The notes: generated from the sequence alone by a model not told the origin. A stretch of 51,003 nt of DNA from Lachnospiraceae bacterium (GCA_017465845.1 JAFTVH010000045.1:1-51003), one strand, 5' to 3'. Counted from the stretch's first letter, positions 35,118 through 44,405 are shown. Translations and numbers: made by a program.

Positions 35118-36050
35118 TTATTTCATGCAATTCATTACCACGCTAATCATCATTTCCTTTTCTTCTGCTCTGGATTCAGCAATCATAATGGTCAGTGCCA
35201 CCAGTGTAGAATCCTCTATTTTTTTCGCGCCATCCATAAACAGCGCATTATTCTTATCAAGAAAATACAGGAACATTGTAGCCGCTATGCGCTTATTTCC
35301 ATCAAAAAAGCTGTGATTCTTGGTCACAAAATACAGCAGATTTGCAGCTTTTTCCTCCAGCGATTCGTATACCTCCTGTCCGGCAAAGGTTTGGTAGATA
35401 TTACCGATGCTGCCCTTAAATGAATCATCTTTCTCTTTCCCGAATAAATCAGACTCATCTCCGAACCGCATGCTTTCAATGACCGTTCTGCATTCCTCAT
35501 ATGTAAGGACATAAGTCGCTTCGTTACCTTTTGGACGCTTCATGGTCTGGTGATCATATGCATCTAACAAATCGAGCGCGGCATTATACCGTTCTATAAC
35601 AGATAATACTTGTTTCGTATCCAGACTGTTCTCTACACGCTTCATAATACTGATTACCTCATTCAGTTGATTCATGCGATTATGATTTACCACATAGCCT
35701 CTGATTATGTAATCTTTTATGATAGAATTAGCCCAGCGCCGAAACTCAATGCCGCGTTTTGATTTTACGCGATAGCCGACGGATATAATCATATCCAGAT
35801 TATAATATTCTATTTGTCTTTCTACTTCTCTTTCCCCCTCTTTTTGAACTGTCGCAAATTTTGCGACAGTTGCGCTATCCAATTCTTCGTTCAGCGCATT
35901 ATTTATATGTTTTCCTATTGTCTTGATATCTCTTCCAAATAATTCTGCCATTTGACTTCGGTTCAACCAAACAGTGTCCTCTTTAATATTAACGGCTAAA
36001 GAGATACTTTCATCTTCCGTTTCAAAAATCACGATTTCATTCTTGTTCAT
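35118..36050 (-). CDS. RhuM-Fic fusion protein
   Basis: 310 residues from the ATG at 36050 with GAGGAGGATTTTA; the first in-frame start (36065) lacks a site. N-terminal RhuM domain (about 1-130): VWLNRSQMAELFGRDIKTIGKHINNAL, then YNLDMIISVGYRVKSKRGIEFRRWA. The C-terminal Fic/Doc domain carries HSFFDGNKR (246-254), so the catalytic His is present. Fic enzymes transfer AMP or other phosphate groups to proteins. RhuM-type proteins occur in accessory and pathogenicity regions. An HTH gene is just upstream on the same strand. Confidence 0.85.
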   Translation of the reverse strand: MNKNEIVIFETEDESISLAVNIKEDTVWLNRSQMAELFGRDIKTIGKHINNALNEELDSATVAKFATVQKEGEREVERQIEYYNLDMIISVGYRVKSKRGIEFRRWANSIIKDYIIRGYVVNHNRMNQLNEVISIMKRVENSLDTKQVLSVIERYNAALDLLDAYDHQTMKRPKGNEATYVLTYEECRTVIESMRFGDESDLFGKEKDDSFKGSIGNIYQTFAGQEVYESLEEKAANLLYFVTKNHSFFDGNKRIAATMFLYFLDKNNALFMDGAKKIEDSTLVALTIMIAESRAEEKEMMISVVMNCMK

Positions 36051-36158
36051 TAAAATCCTCCTCACAAGTTATAATACAATTTTATCTTGACAAAATATCG
36101 ACCATTTGATATGATTAGACTTATAAAGGAAGCAGGTTTGTTACCGTACGACAATTGT

Positions 36159-36818
36159 CTAGGCGGGGTACTCTGTTTTCTTTTTTAATTTTACCATATC
36201 GTTTAAATACAGTCTATTATCTGACGCATGTTCTATAAACAGTTCGATAAAAAAAACATTGTATCTCTCCAATTCTCCCTCACTAGAATATACCGGCAAT
36301 GCGAAACGAGATGTGCATTTATACCATCCATATTTTTCATCAACGTTAGCATCTTTCAGCCTTTTCATATCTTCAGAGCCTTTTAATTCCCCGGGGAAAT
36401 CACTTCCAATATATATTATATCTGAAGTTTCAATAATTTCATAACAGCTTCCAACATATTCTCTTACATATGATTCAACCTCATTCCAGTCAATATGCTG
36501 CTTTCCTTTAAACCGAATATCATTAATAATAACAATGCCTTTTCCATTTTCATCACTTATGATATTAATCTTTGCACTTGTATTATTTGAATCCGTATGT
36601 GCAGTCATAGTACTTTTTAAAGTATCCAGCTTCACTTTATACGCTATCAATCTCAATAAATACTCCGGCATTTTTCTCTTACCGGCTTCCCAGTCTTCAA
36701 CCGTGCGAAGAGGAATTCCAAAGTATTCTGCAAACTTCTTGCGATTCATTCCTGCCTCTGCCCTAAGCTCTCTTAATCTCTTTTCCTGCATTTCTAATTC
36801 CGGTCTTTGCTTTTCCAT
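36159..36818 (-). CDS. HTH protein with uncharacterised C-terminal domain
   Basis: 219 residues with GAGGAGGACGTAAA before the ATG. An XRE-type HTH occupies about 13-62 (LRELRAEAGMNRKKFAEYFGIPLRTVEDWEAGKRKMPEYLLRLI). The C-terminal part (about 88-215) has DIRFKGKQHIDWNEVESYVREYVG, IETSDIIYIGSDFPGELKG, YGWYKCTSRFALPVYSSEGELERYNVFF and DNRLYLNDMVKLKKKT. I recall similar wording in large phage- or ICE-borne proteins, but the domain is not named here. It sits 108 bp upstream of RhuM-Fic and may regulate it. Confidence 0.65.
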   Translation of the reverse strand: MEKQRPELEMQEKRLRELRAEAGMNRKKFAEYFGIPLRTVEDWEAGKRKMPEYLLRLIAYKVKLDTLKSTMTAHTDSNNTSAKINIISDENGKGIVIINDIRFKGKQHIDWNEVESYVREYVGSCYEIIETSDIIYIGSDFPGELKGSEDMKRLKDANVDEKYGWYKCTSRFALPVYSSEGELERYNVFFIELFIEHASDNRLYLNDMVKLKKKTEYPA

Positions 36819-37049
36819 TTTACGTCCTCCTCATTGCATAACACGCTTTGCGTGGTTTTATTTTATCACCTTATCATACACATGTCAATTATTTTATCAT
36901 TATTTTGATATTTTCCAACCTTTTAACAGGCACACTTTTTCATAAGATTTATATCAACACACTCTTGCATTCCACAGTAAAACATGGTAAACTAAACTCA
37001 ATTACTTTGATTTTCAAACATTTTGATTTCAAAAGAAAGTAGGTTTATT

Positions 37050-37931
37050 ATGAGAGACTTTTGTATTACCACGGATTCTAATTCAGATTTGCCAAAGGAA
37101 TACATAGACAAGCTGGGCACAGTTATTATTCCTCAGTACTATTCTTTCGGTGATACTGTTTACGGTGATGAGTTGAACATGCCGCCGGCTGAATTCTATG
37201 AACGTATGAAAAATGGGGAGCTTCCACAGTCACAGGCTAACAATCCCGCTGTCATCGAGGAGAAATTCCGCGCCATTCTGGACAAGGGATGCGATATTAT
37301 CCATATTGCATTTTCTTCTGCATTGAGCGGAAGCTATAACAATGTATGCATGGTAGCCAGGGAACTGAAGGAAGAATATACAGATGCCAAAATTACTGTG
37401 ATTGATACTCTGAATGTTTCTTTAGGGGAATCTATTATGGTCATTCATGCCAATGATCTGAAAGCAAAAGGTGCTTCCTATGAAGAAGTTGTTGCAGAAA
37501 TCGAAGAATTTAAAAATCATATAAATGTGCAATTTACGGTGGATGACCTGTTCCATTTACAGCGTGGCGGCCGTGTCGGTAAAACGACTGCCGTTGTGGG
37601 AAGCGCTTTAAATTTAAAGCCTTTCCTCTATGTTACCAGTGCAGGTACACTTTCTTCTGACGGCACGACTCGCGGCAGGAAGAAATCTCTCCGTACACTT
37701 GTAGAACGTATGAAAGCCACTCTTGCCGAAAGCACAGATTATTCCTTACCGGTAGGTATCGTACATGGTAATTGTTTTGAAGATGCACAGGCTGTAGCCA
37801 ATATGGTAAAGGAAGAAACTGCTTTTACTGATATTATTATTAACGATATCAGCCCCAGTATCGGAACGCATGCCGGTCCGGGCGCTTTGGGATTGATTTA
37901 TTATGGACAGCCCAAGGCTGCAGCAAAATAA
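37050..37931 (+). CDS. DegV family fatty acid-binding protein
   Basis: 293 residues from the ATG at 37050; AAAGTAGG precedes it. Motifs: ITTDSNSDLP at the start, SQANNPAVIEEKF, HIAFSSALSGSYNN, VTVIDTLNVSLGE-like region and TVDDLFHLQRGGRVGKTTAVVGSALNLKPFL. DegV/FakB proteins hold a fatty acid for the FakA kinase. No fakA gene is nearby. Full family length. Confidence 0.9.
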   Translation: MRDFCITTDSNSDLPKEYIDKLGTVIIPQYYSFGDTVYGDELNMPPAEFYERMKNGELPQSQANNPAVIEEKFRAILDKGCDIIHIAFSSALSGSYNNVCMVARELKEEYTDAKITVIDTLNVSLGESIMVIHANDLKAKGASYEEVVAEIEEFKNHINVQFTVDDLFHLQRGGRVGKTTAVVGSALNLKPFLYVTSAGTLSSDGTTRGRKKSLRTLVERMKATLAESTDYSLPVGIVHGNCFEDAQAVANMVKEETAFTDIIINDISPSIGTHAGPGALGLIYYGQPKAAAK

Positions 37932-37942
37932 GTAGTGAAAAA

Positions 37943-37987
37943 TATAGCTGCCGGGAGAGTCAACCTCCTGACAGCTATAATATTTTC
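37943..37987 (+). terminator. degV terminator
   Basis: TATAGCTG and CAGCTATA with CGGGAG/CTCCTG inside; followed by ATATTTTCT. Confidence 0.75.
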
Positions 37988-38095
37988 TCGGAGCTCTCAC
38001 ATTTTCTTCCAATATAGGATTATATAGGGAATTTGCGTTTGACTCAAAAATGAAAACGACAAAATTTATGGAGTTTTGACATTTTTCCAGACAGA

Positions 38096-38899
38096 TTATG
38101 GCAAAAAGCAAAGGTCAGAAATATAATTGGCCTCATGGCTAATCTGAAACATACCCACCAACTCATGCTTTTCGTCCAACTCAATCATAGGATAGCCCAT
38201 TTTTTCGCAACCATGACCGAGCCAATTCGCTATCAAAATATGACCGTTCGGTGCAATCTTAAAATTCAGTGCCCAACAAAGACCTGCCTGCGGAATATCA
38301 GATGCACTCACACGCCAAAGTTCTTTTCCTTTACGGTCAATTTCACAAATGGCAGTGTGCTGCGTGTAGATAATGTTACCATTTTCCAGTTCTTCCATGC
38401 CGAAGGTATCAGGTCCGGTTGGAATCTCCTCCAAAAGCTCTCCTTCAAAAGAAAACTTGCGAATCATACAATCTCCCGGCTGAACCACCCAGATATTTCC
38501 ATCCCGGGCGATCTGTACGCCCCGCATAACTTCATGGAGATTCTTCCCGTTGTAAAGGATAGGAAACCGTTTTACAACATTACAGTCCGCATCAAGGACA
38601 GTAATCAGTTTGCCGGTCAGTTCACCCACCAGAAATCCTTTCTCTCCATTTTGAATCGGCCAGACACCGAATACTTCATTTTTCGTTTTATATCGTTTCA
38701 AAACCTCACCGTTTTCATTGCAGACCACAAGACCGCTATATGAATTATCCCCAATACTGGAATAACAGTAGGTATCTTTTCCCAGTGCGTAAATATCAAA
38801 AGCGCACCCAAAAGTACTTATTTTTTTTACATTGCCGTCACGAACAATAAAAATGGCATGACCGGAATCTGCAATAACAGCATCATATGGAAAGTTCAT
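38096..38899 (-). CDS. Intracellular beta-propeller-like protein of the GRE operon
   Basis: 267 residues with a GGAGGAAAAG site. Repeated beta-blade wording (NGEVLKRYKTKNEVFGVWPIQNGEKGFLVGE, ARDGNIWVVQPGDCMIRKFSFEGELLEEIPTG, NGNIIYTQHTAICEIDRKGKELW) suggests five or six blades like SMP-30/NHL or PQQ-like propellers. There is no signal peptide. As the last gene of the GRE operon it may be a lactonase-like enzyme or sensor for the pathway; neither is proven. Confidence 0.55.
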   Translation of the reverse strand: MNFPYDAVIADSGHAIFIVRDGNVKKISTFGCAFDIYALGKDTYCYSSIGDNSYSGLVVCNENGEVLKRYKTKNEVFGVWPIQNGEKGFLVGELTGKLITVLDADCNVVKRFPILYNGKNLHEVMRGVQIARDGNIWVVQPGDCMIRKFSFEGELLEEIPTGPDTFGMEELENGNIIYTQHTAICEIDRKGKELWRVSASDIPQAGLCWALNFKIAPNGHILIANWLGHGCEKMGYPMIELDEKHELVGMFQISHEANYISDLCFLP

Positions 38900-38925
38900 T
38901 CTTTTCCTCCATTCTATTTCATTTG

Positions 38926-38955
38926 AAGGAGCGCCGCTTTAGTGCAGCGCTCCTT
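38926..38955 (-). terminator. Hairpin between the alcohol dehydrogenase and propeller genes
   Basis: AAGGAGCGC and GCGCTCCTT pair around a 12-nt loop. It lacks a clear T-run on the minus strand, so it is more likely to stabilise upstream mRNA or lower readthrough than to end it. Confidence 0.55.
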
Positions 38956-38979
38956 GATTTAGAGAAATTATTCTATTTT

Positions 38980-40179
38980 TTAAAGAGCAAGCTTAAGCAC
39001 TGCAAGGATACCTTCTTTTCCTACCGGTGGATTGCTTGGCAGATTGCCATTAGCATCACAGCTGATGCGCACAACATCATTTGCAATGTCCTCAAATGCA
39101 GACTCCGGAATATTGACCTGAGAAAGCTTTGTCTGTACACCTACAGAAGCAATATATTCTTCAAATGCATCTATAGCACGATAAGCACCTTCCAGTTCTG
39201 TCATGTTACTTAAGTCCAGACCAAGCATTTTTTCACCCAACCGAACAAAACGGTCTGCACGCTGCGGCGCAACATAACGGAAGAATGCAGGCATGATGAT
39301 ACCTAAAGTTGCACCATGGGTAACACCAAATCTGGCAGACAGAACATGTCCGATCTGATGCATTGGGGAACCTGGTGCAATACCACACTGCAGCCAGCCG
39401 TTCCATGCCAGGGTAGATGCCCACATAATGCTGGAGCGCAGCGCTACATTTTTCGGATCGGCAAGCACCTTTTTCGATAAGTCCATGATTGTGACAACGT
39501 CAGCTTCCTGTAGTCTGTCCTGTAAAGGAGTGTCAGGTGCACAGTTAAAGTATGCTTCCATAATGTGTGAAATTGCGTCTACTGCACCGCAAGCAGTCTG
39601 ATAAGCCGGCAGGGAGCAGGTAATTTCCGGATCCATAATGGAAATCCTGGAGTAGATGAGATCGGATTGCAAATAAGATTTTTCTGTGGTCTTGTCATTT
39701 GTAACAACGGCGATATTGTTCATTTCACTGCTTGTAGCAGGAAGTGTCGGAATCATGACAGCAGGCAACGCAGCCTTTGGTGTCACGATTCGAACAGAAC
39801 TGTCATGACGAGACATGAACATATCCCACACGTCGCCTTCATAGCATGCTCCCACTGCGATGGTCTTCGCAGAATCCATTACACTGCCGCCGCCGACTCC
39901 GACAACGAAATCTACCTTTTCTGCACGGCAGATTTCAATGCCTGCATGAATGGGGGAAAGCAGAGGATTCGCAGTTACCGTATAATGGGTAAGCACACGA
40001 ATTCCTTCTCTCTCCAGGCTGCTGCATATGCTGTTCAGCAGAGAATCAAGAAAATCATGCTGTTCATAGCATACCACCAGACAGGTTTTACCCAGATCCT
40101 TCACAATTTTTCCGGTACGTGCAGATTCTCCTGCACCAAAAACAACCTTTACCGGGTTATAACACGTAAAATTTACCAT
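38980..40179 (-). CDS. Iron-containing alcohol dehydrogenase
   Basis: 399 residues, the usual size of type III alcohol dehydrogenases. GVGGGSVMDSAKTIA (about 95-108) is the nucleotide loop; the metal-binding His series appears in HIMEAYF, HQIGHVLSARFGVTHGATLG. It reduces aldehydes or oxidises alcohols with NAD(P). AAGGAGGATAAAAA precedes the ATG. Placed with a GRE it probably reduces the aldehyde that the dehydratase forms. Confidence 0.9.
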   Translation of the reverse strand: MVNFTCYNPVKVVFGAGESARTGKIVKDLGKTCLVVCYEQHDFLDSLLNSICSSLEREGIRVLTHYTVTANPLLSPIHAGIEICRAEKVDFVVGVGGGSVMDSAKTIAVGACYEGDVWDMFMSRHDSSVRIVTPKAALPAVMIPTLPATSSEMNNIAVVTNDKTTEKSYLQSDLIYSRISIMDPEITCSLPAYQTACGAVDAISHIMEAYFNCAPDTPLQDRLQEADVVTIMDLSKKVLADPKNVALRSSIMWASTLAWNGWLQCGIAPGSPMHQIGHVLSARFGVTHGATLGIIMPAFFRYVAPQRADRFVRLGEKMLGLDLSNMTELEGAYRAIDAFEEYIASVGVQTKLSQVNIPESAFEDIANDVVRISCDANGNLPSNPPVGKEGILAVLKLAL

Positions 40180-40191
40180 TTTTTATCCTCC

Positions 40192-41079
40192 TTATTTCAC
40201 ATTAACATTGCATCTTTGCAGATAACTGCGAGCCCGCATCATTTGCTCCTCGTTAGGAATCCAATTATCGGTTCCGCAATCCGTTTTTCCAATTGCCAGA
40301 GTTTTAGAACCACCGTATACATGATACGGCAACAGTTCTACTTCTCTACAGCCTGAAATGCTGTGATACACCTCTGCGACAGCCCGATAGTGGTTCTCGT
40401 CCATATTCAAACCACTCACCATAATGCACCGCAGAATAATTTTTGCACCGTGTCTGTCTGCCTTCTGCAGAATTTCAAGTATTTTTTTATTGGAGACGCC
40501 GGTGTATTTCTTATGTCGGTCATCATCCGTATCCTTTAAATCCCACAGGAAAACATCCGTGTTTTCGACGAGCTTCGGGAGATAATCCGCATTAAAATAT
40601 CCGCAGGTCTCAATCGCCGTTCCAATTCCTTTTTCCCTGCAGGCTGAAAGCAGCGCCAGTGTCTCTTTCGGATGAAACATAGGCTCTCCGCCGGAAATAG
40701 TAATTCCTCCACTCCTGCCATAAAATGCACGATCCTTTTCCACGATAGCCATTACTTCCTCCAAGGGCATTTCATTTAATGCAAAGGAAAGCGCTTCTCT
40801 GCAGCAAACCTGTACACACTTCCCACACAAGCCGCATTTTTCTCTGTCATAACAACGTATTGGCTGCATTTTTTGCGCTCCATTGGGACAGACAGCCTCA
40901 CATGCTCCACAGTGAATACACTTTTTTTCATAAAACATAATCTGTTGGGCAGCACTTTGGGTCTCCGGGTTATGGCACCACTGACAACGAAGCGGGCATC
41001 CCTTTAAAAATACAGTAGTGCGCACACCCGGGCCGTCATGCATACAAAAACGTTGAATATTTGTTACTGGAATCAACAT
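40192..41079 (-). CDS. Glycyl radical enzyme activase (radical SAM)
   Basis: 295 residues from the ATG at 41079 with GTGAGGAATG. The radical SAM motif CPLRCQWCHNPE (C-x3-C-x2-C) is followed by a ferredoxin-like insert with two CxxCxxCxxxC sets (CIHCGACEAVCPNG and CGLCGKCVQVC), then GGITISGGEPMFHP. It uses SAM to place a glycyl radical on its partner. It lies directly downstream of the GRE gene, its obvious substrate. Confidence 0.95.
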   Translation of the reverse strand: MLIPVTNIQRFCMHDGPGVRTTVFLKGCPLRCQWCHNPETQSAAQQIMFYEKKCIHCGACEAVCPNGAQKMQPIRCYDREKCGLCGKCVQVCCREALSFALNEMPLEEVMAIVEKDRAFYGRSGGITISGGEPMFHPKETLALLSACREKGIGTAIETCGYFNADYLPKLVENTDVFLWDLKDTDDDRHKKYTGVSNKKILEILQKADRHGAKIILRCIMVSGLNMDENHYRAVAEVYHSISGCREVELLPYHVYGGSKTLAIGKTDCGTDNWIPNEEQMMRARSYLQRCNVNVK

Positions 41080-41156
41080 AACATTCCTCACTTTAACTGC
41101 ACTTTTGAATCATTCTATTACGACCAGCACATTTGCCTGCCCCTGAATCGTTATCT

Positions 41157-43289
41157 TCACTTCTCCGTTTGCTGTATAATCATATTCTGCCACTCTTCGT
41201 TCAATGTTACGAAGCGGGCATTCCAGCCTGAAACACGCACAGACAATGTCTGATAATCTTCCGGATGCTTTTGAGCTTCTTTTAAAGTTTCTGCCTCGAC
41301 CACATCAAGCTGCATAAAGAAACCTCCAAGTGCCGCAAAACCGCATATCAAAGCCATCAGTGCTTCCAGTCCATCCTCACCCTTTACACTGGATGGCAGT
41401 AACTTGACATCCAGCGCCGCTCCGGTTACCATTCTTTTCATATCTGCCTTGCAGTAAGAACGGATAATTGCGGTAGCTCCTTCTTTGTCCGTTCCCGGCG
41501 TCGGCGACATATTTCCCGCCAGTACTTCTCCTTTTTTTCGTCCATGGGGAGCTGCTATTCTTCCCGACAAGAAAGTTGACAGTTGCCTGCCAAAAGTACT
41601 GATTCCGGCAGGGAAGTTATATCCACAGCGGCCGTCCAGCTCACGACAAATTTCAGCAAAATCATCTATCAGGCGGACAGCTATCATATCTACTTCGTCA
41701 TTGTCATTTCCGTAGTACTGGTAATTGTTCAGCACATTCTGACGCAGAACTTCCTCGTTCTCCCAGTTGTTTCGAAGCACCTCCATAAACGCCTTCAGAG
41801 AAATCTTATGTTCATCAAACACCATTTTTTTAATGACATATAAACTGTTTACTGTATCCGGCAAGCCACCAATATGAGGAGATATGACATTGTAAATCGG
41901 ACCACCTTCCAGATAGGACAAGCCTTTCTCAATACATCCCTGTTCAAACAGAGAAACGATCGTACAAGGTATCTTTGCTTTCCATACCCAGTCTTTGCTC
42001 GGCAAACCGGTGCGTATGAATGCATTCTCCTTATCGCGAAAAATGATATCCACCCGCGCTTTTAAATCGGCAACATAATTTTTATAAAGGGACTCAAAAT
42101 CTGCGAAATCAATATCCGGACTATAATCCTTTAATGTATTGTGCTGTAAAATCTGCAGCGAATCAAAAGGGGAATAATTAAAGAAGGTCTTTCCCGGTAT
42201 CTGAACCTCCCAGCATCCGTCGTTGGCAAATTGACGAGCCTCCGTCAGCGGATAGCCATATTCCGTCAGTGCTTCCAGAATCAGATCCTCGTTGTACACC
42301 GCCAGAATACCTCCACCGTAGCGTATTACCTCTGCAACACGGCGTATAAGTTTTTCGTCTGTATTCGCATTTACACGAACCGTTGTCGGGAAATCGCTAA
42401 TCCCCAGTTCTTCCAGAATGTCTAAAACAAGATAAGTCACCTCATTTGTAATCTCCTGTCCATTCTCATCCACTCCTGCAAGAATAATATTCTGATAATG
42501 CTGTGCATCTCCACTTTCGCAATTTCCACCCCAGATCCATTCACAGCCCTTGATAAACAGGTGAGCAAGAATCTCCCGTGCTTCATCCAGTGTAATATTG
42601 CCTTCCTCAAGATCCCTCTTCAGATATGGCCCCAGCATAGCATCAATTCTGCCGATTCCGGGCCAGTTACCGCAGAGCCGTACAAAGGCAAAGGTAAACC
42701 ACAAACTTTGAACAGCCTCGTAAAAGTTGTTTGCCGGCTCCATAGGCATCCGCAGCAAATTTCTATAATTTGCCTCATATTCCGGAAGTCCTTTTAAGGC
42801 TTCCAGATAACGGCCATGCCAAATATCAAAGCAATCCAGACAATGTAAGCAGCTTTTCGCAAAAGCTTCCTTTTCCGTTCCCTGATATCTTTCCAGAGAA
42901 ATAAGCGCCTTTTCCCGGATGTGCTTGATTCCATATTTCAATACGGTAGGAAAATCGATGGTCAAATGGCTGACACTACTGCAAAGCGGCATATCCCGGT
43001 AGGTTGCCGGTATCACATGCTCTATTGCCTTCCCGAGTGTCGCTGCTCCGCTGATTTTTTCACTCTCGCATATACGGACAGGTGCTTTCGTCACGATTTC
43101 TTTTATCGCAACGTCATGTTGTTCAAGCTCTGTCATCTGCTCAAAATTTTCAACATGATCCAGGGTCACACAGGGTGTTTGTTTAGCATCAAGCCCATAT
43201 TTGTGATTTAAGGATTCGTAAGCAAATTTTCGTGTGCTCTCGCAAAGCCTTACGGGCCTTGGCGTTTTCGATGATGAATAAAATTCCAT
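41157..43289 (-). CDS. Glycyl radical enzyme, dehydratase-like, substrate unknown
   Basis: 710 residues from the ATG at 43289, chosen for GGAGGTGCC upstream. The active-site loop is NDGCWEVQIPG with Cys359 and Glu361, the Cys-x-Glu pattern of diol dehydratase-type GREs. The glycyl radical motif RVSGWNARF has Gly688 near the C-terminus. Both are intact, so the enzyme should be active. It is about 70-140 residues shorter than most GREs (about 780-850). Trp follows the Cys where glycerol and propanediol dehydratases have Val. Operon neighbours are an activase and an alcohol dehydrogenase. The precise substrate is open. Confidence 0.85.
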   Translation of the reverse strand: MEFYSSSKTPRPVRLCESTRKFAYESLNHKYGLDAKQTPCVTLDHVENFEQMTELEQHDVAIKEIVTKAPVRICESEKISGAATLGKAIEHVIPATYRDMPLCSSVSHLTIDFPTVLKYGIKHIREKALISLERYQGTEKEAFAKSCLHCLDCFDIWHGRYLEALKGLPEYEANYRNLLRMPMEPANNFYEAVQSLWFTFAFVRLCGNWPGIGRIDAMLGPYLKRDLEEGNITLDEAREILAHLFIKGCEWIWGGNCESGDAQHYQNIILAGVDENGQEITNEVTYLVLDILEELGISDFPTTVRVNANTDEKLIRRVAEVIRYGGGILAVYNEDLILEALTEYGYPLTEARQFANDGCWEVQIPGKTFFNYSPFDSLQILQHNTLKDYSPDIDFADFESLYKNYVADLKARVDIIFRDKENAFIRTGLPSKDWVWKAKIPCTIVSLFEQGCIEKGLSYLEGGPIYNVISPHIGGLPDTVNSLYVIKKMVFDEHKISLKAFMEVLRNNWENEEVLRQNVLNNYQYYGNDNDEVDMIAVRLIDDFAEICRELDGRCGYNFPAGISTFGRQLSTFLSGRIAAPHGRKKGEVLAGNMSPTPGTDKEGATAIIRSYCKADMKRMVTGAALDVKLLPSSVKGEDGLEALMALICGFAALGGFFMQLDVVEAETLKEAQKHPEDYQTLSVRVSGWNARFVTLNEEWQNMIIQQTEK

Positions 43290-43352
43290 ATTTAGGCACC
43301 TCCTATTTAAAATTCTCATCCGGAAACGATACGTCCATGACTACACATAAAC

Positions 43353-43371
43353 TCTGTTCCCAAGGAACAGA
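43353..43371. promoter_or_regulatory. Palindromic operator before the GRE gene
   Basis: A perfect inverted repeat, TCTGTTCC-CAA-GGAACAGA, lies about 7-25 nt downstream of the predicted GRE transcription start and 64 nt before the start codon. A near-identical element lies at the same place before the AraC gene. A repressor or attenuating hairpin role is inference. Confidence 0.7.
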
Positions 43372-43384
43372 TAAGCTTGTATTT

Positions 43385-43457
43385 AATATATCACAAGCAT
43401 TGCACGTGAGTGAGTGATAATACTATATAAATTTTGTACAATACTATGTTCAATAGA
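43385..43457 (-). promoter_or_regulatory. GRE promoter with repeats in AraC-activator position
   Basis: A -10 box TATATT (43385-43390) has no good -35 box 17 nt upstream, which is the mark of an activator-dependent promoter. Copies of CAATACT (written on the plus strand) start at 43439, with relatives at 43418 (TAATACT) and 43451 (CAATAGA). They lie about 40, 61 and 73 nt upstream of the predicted start, on or near one face of the helix. Confidence 0.6.
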
Positions 43458-43462
43458 AATTT

Positions 43463-43509
43463 GAAAAAGCCTCGCAACCTGCATAAATGCAGGAGTGTGA
43501 GGCTTTTTC
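43463..43509 (-). terminator. Terminator of the AraC gene
   Basis: GAAAAAGCCTC and GAGGCTTTTTC pair, with CCTGCA/TGCAGG inside. The minus strand gives a T-run after the stem. It lies between the AraC stop and the GRE promoter. The same hairpin recurs at 44500-44546. Confidence 0.85.
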
Positions 43510-43534
43510 AAAATGATAAGATATGTAATGTCGG

Positions 43535-44323
43535 CTATAACTTTTTTCGATATTCACGTGGAGAAACCCGAAAGGTTCTTCGAAACACTCTGCTAAAATA
43601 AGCCGGATCACGAAAACCGACAATCTCCGATATTTTCCCAACTGACTCATCCGTCTGCTTTAACATTTCGGAAGCAACCGAAATTCGATAGTGATTCAAA
43701 TAAGCAATTGGAGATGTCCCAAGGTTCTTCTTAAATATTTCATATAAATAAGCTTCTGATGCACATGCGACCTTTGAGAGCTGTGCAACCGATATATCCT
43801 CAGCATAATGATGCTGAATGTAATCAAGGGCACTCAAAAGAGTTTTATTTGCAACTATGTTTTTGGGTACAGCGATTTGCAACAGGAGTTTGACAATCTG
43901 ATAATATACACTCATCTCATCACACAAATTGTCACTCGAAAAAAGCCTGTCGAACAGATTGTTCATTGCATTTTTCATCTCGTTCGGAACAATGGTCGGA
44001 AAATCATACAGATAATCCAACCGATACATATTGTTAATGACAATATCCACAAAAATCCAGCGAAATCTCATCAAATTCGATTCAGGGTTAGTGAAATGAG
44101 TGATCTTTTGTACGACCTGAGATGGCGCAATAAAAAAGCCTCCATCGCCCGTCTTGTATCGTGGACAATCATCTAATTGTATATCATAGCTGCCTTCCTG
44201 CGACTGTACCACAGAAAGCCACGGAAGAGATTTAATATGTTGAACTCTATTGCATGTATTTGATTCACTCATATTCTTTTGGATATATCTGAAATCAATT
44301 CTTTTAATTTCCAAATCAATCAC
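43535..44323 (-). CDS. AraC-family regulator of the GRE operon
   Basis: 262 residues from a GTG at 44323 with AAGGAG six bases before; the longest frame starts at a TTG without a site. A sensor half (HIKSLPWLSVVQSQEGSYDIQLD, KTGDGGFFIAPSQVVQKITH) is followed by an AraC DNA-binding domain (ISVAQLSKVACASEAYLYEIFKKNLGTSPIAYLNHYRISVASEMLKQTDESVGKISEIVGFRDPAYFSRVFRRTFRVSPREYR). It is upstream of the GRE gene on the same strand with its own terminator. The same control region stands before both genes, so it likely activates both. Confidence 0.85.
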   Translation of the reverse strand: MIDLEIKRIDFRYIQKNMSESNTCNRVQHIKSLPWLSVVQSQEGSYDIQLDDCPRYKTGDGGFFIAPSQVVQKITHFTNPESNLMRFRWIFVDIVINNMYRLDYLYDFPTIVPNEMKNAMNNLFDRLFSSDNLCDEMSVYYQIVKLLLQIAVPKNIVANKTLLSALDYIQHHYAEDISVAQLSKVACASEAYLYEIFKKNLGTSPIAYLNHYRISVASEMLKQTDESVGKISEIVGFRDPAYFSRVFRRTFRVSPREYRKKL

Positions 44324-44386
44324 CTCAATCTCCTTATTATAACAGTACAACAGAGCAGACAACGAAGTATTCTCTGACGGAATAAT

Positions 44387-44405
44387 TCTGTTCCTGAGGG
44401 ACAGA
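44387..44405. promoter_or_regulatory. Palindromic operator before the AraC gene
   Basis: TCTGTTCC-TGA-GGGACAGA, 7 of 8 pairs, the near-identical counterpart of the operator at 43353-43371, again just downstream of the -10 box. Confidence 0.65.
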
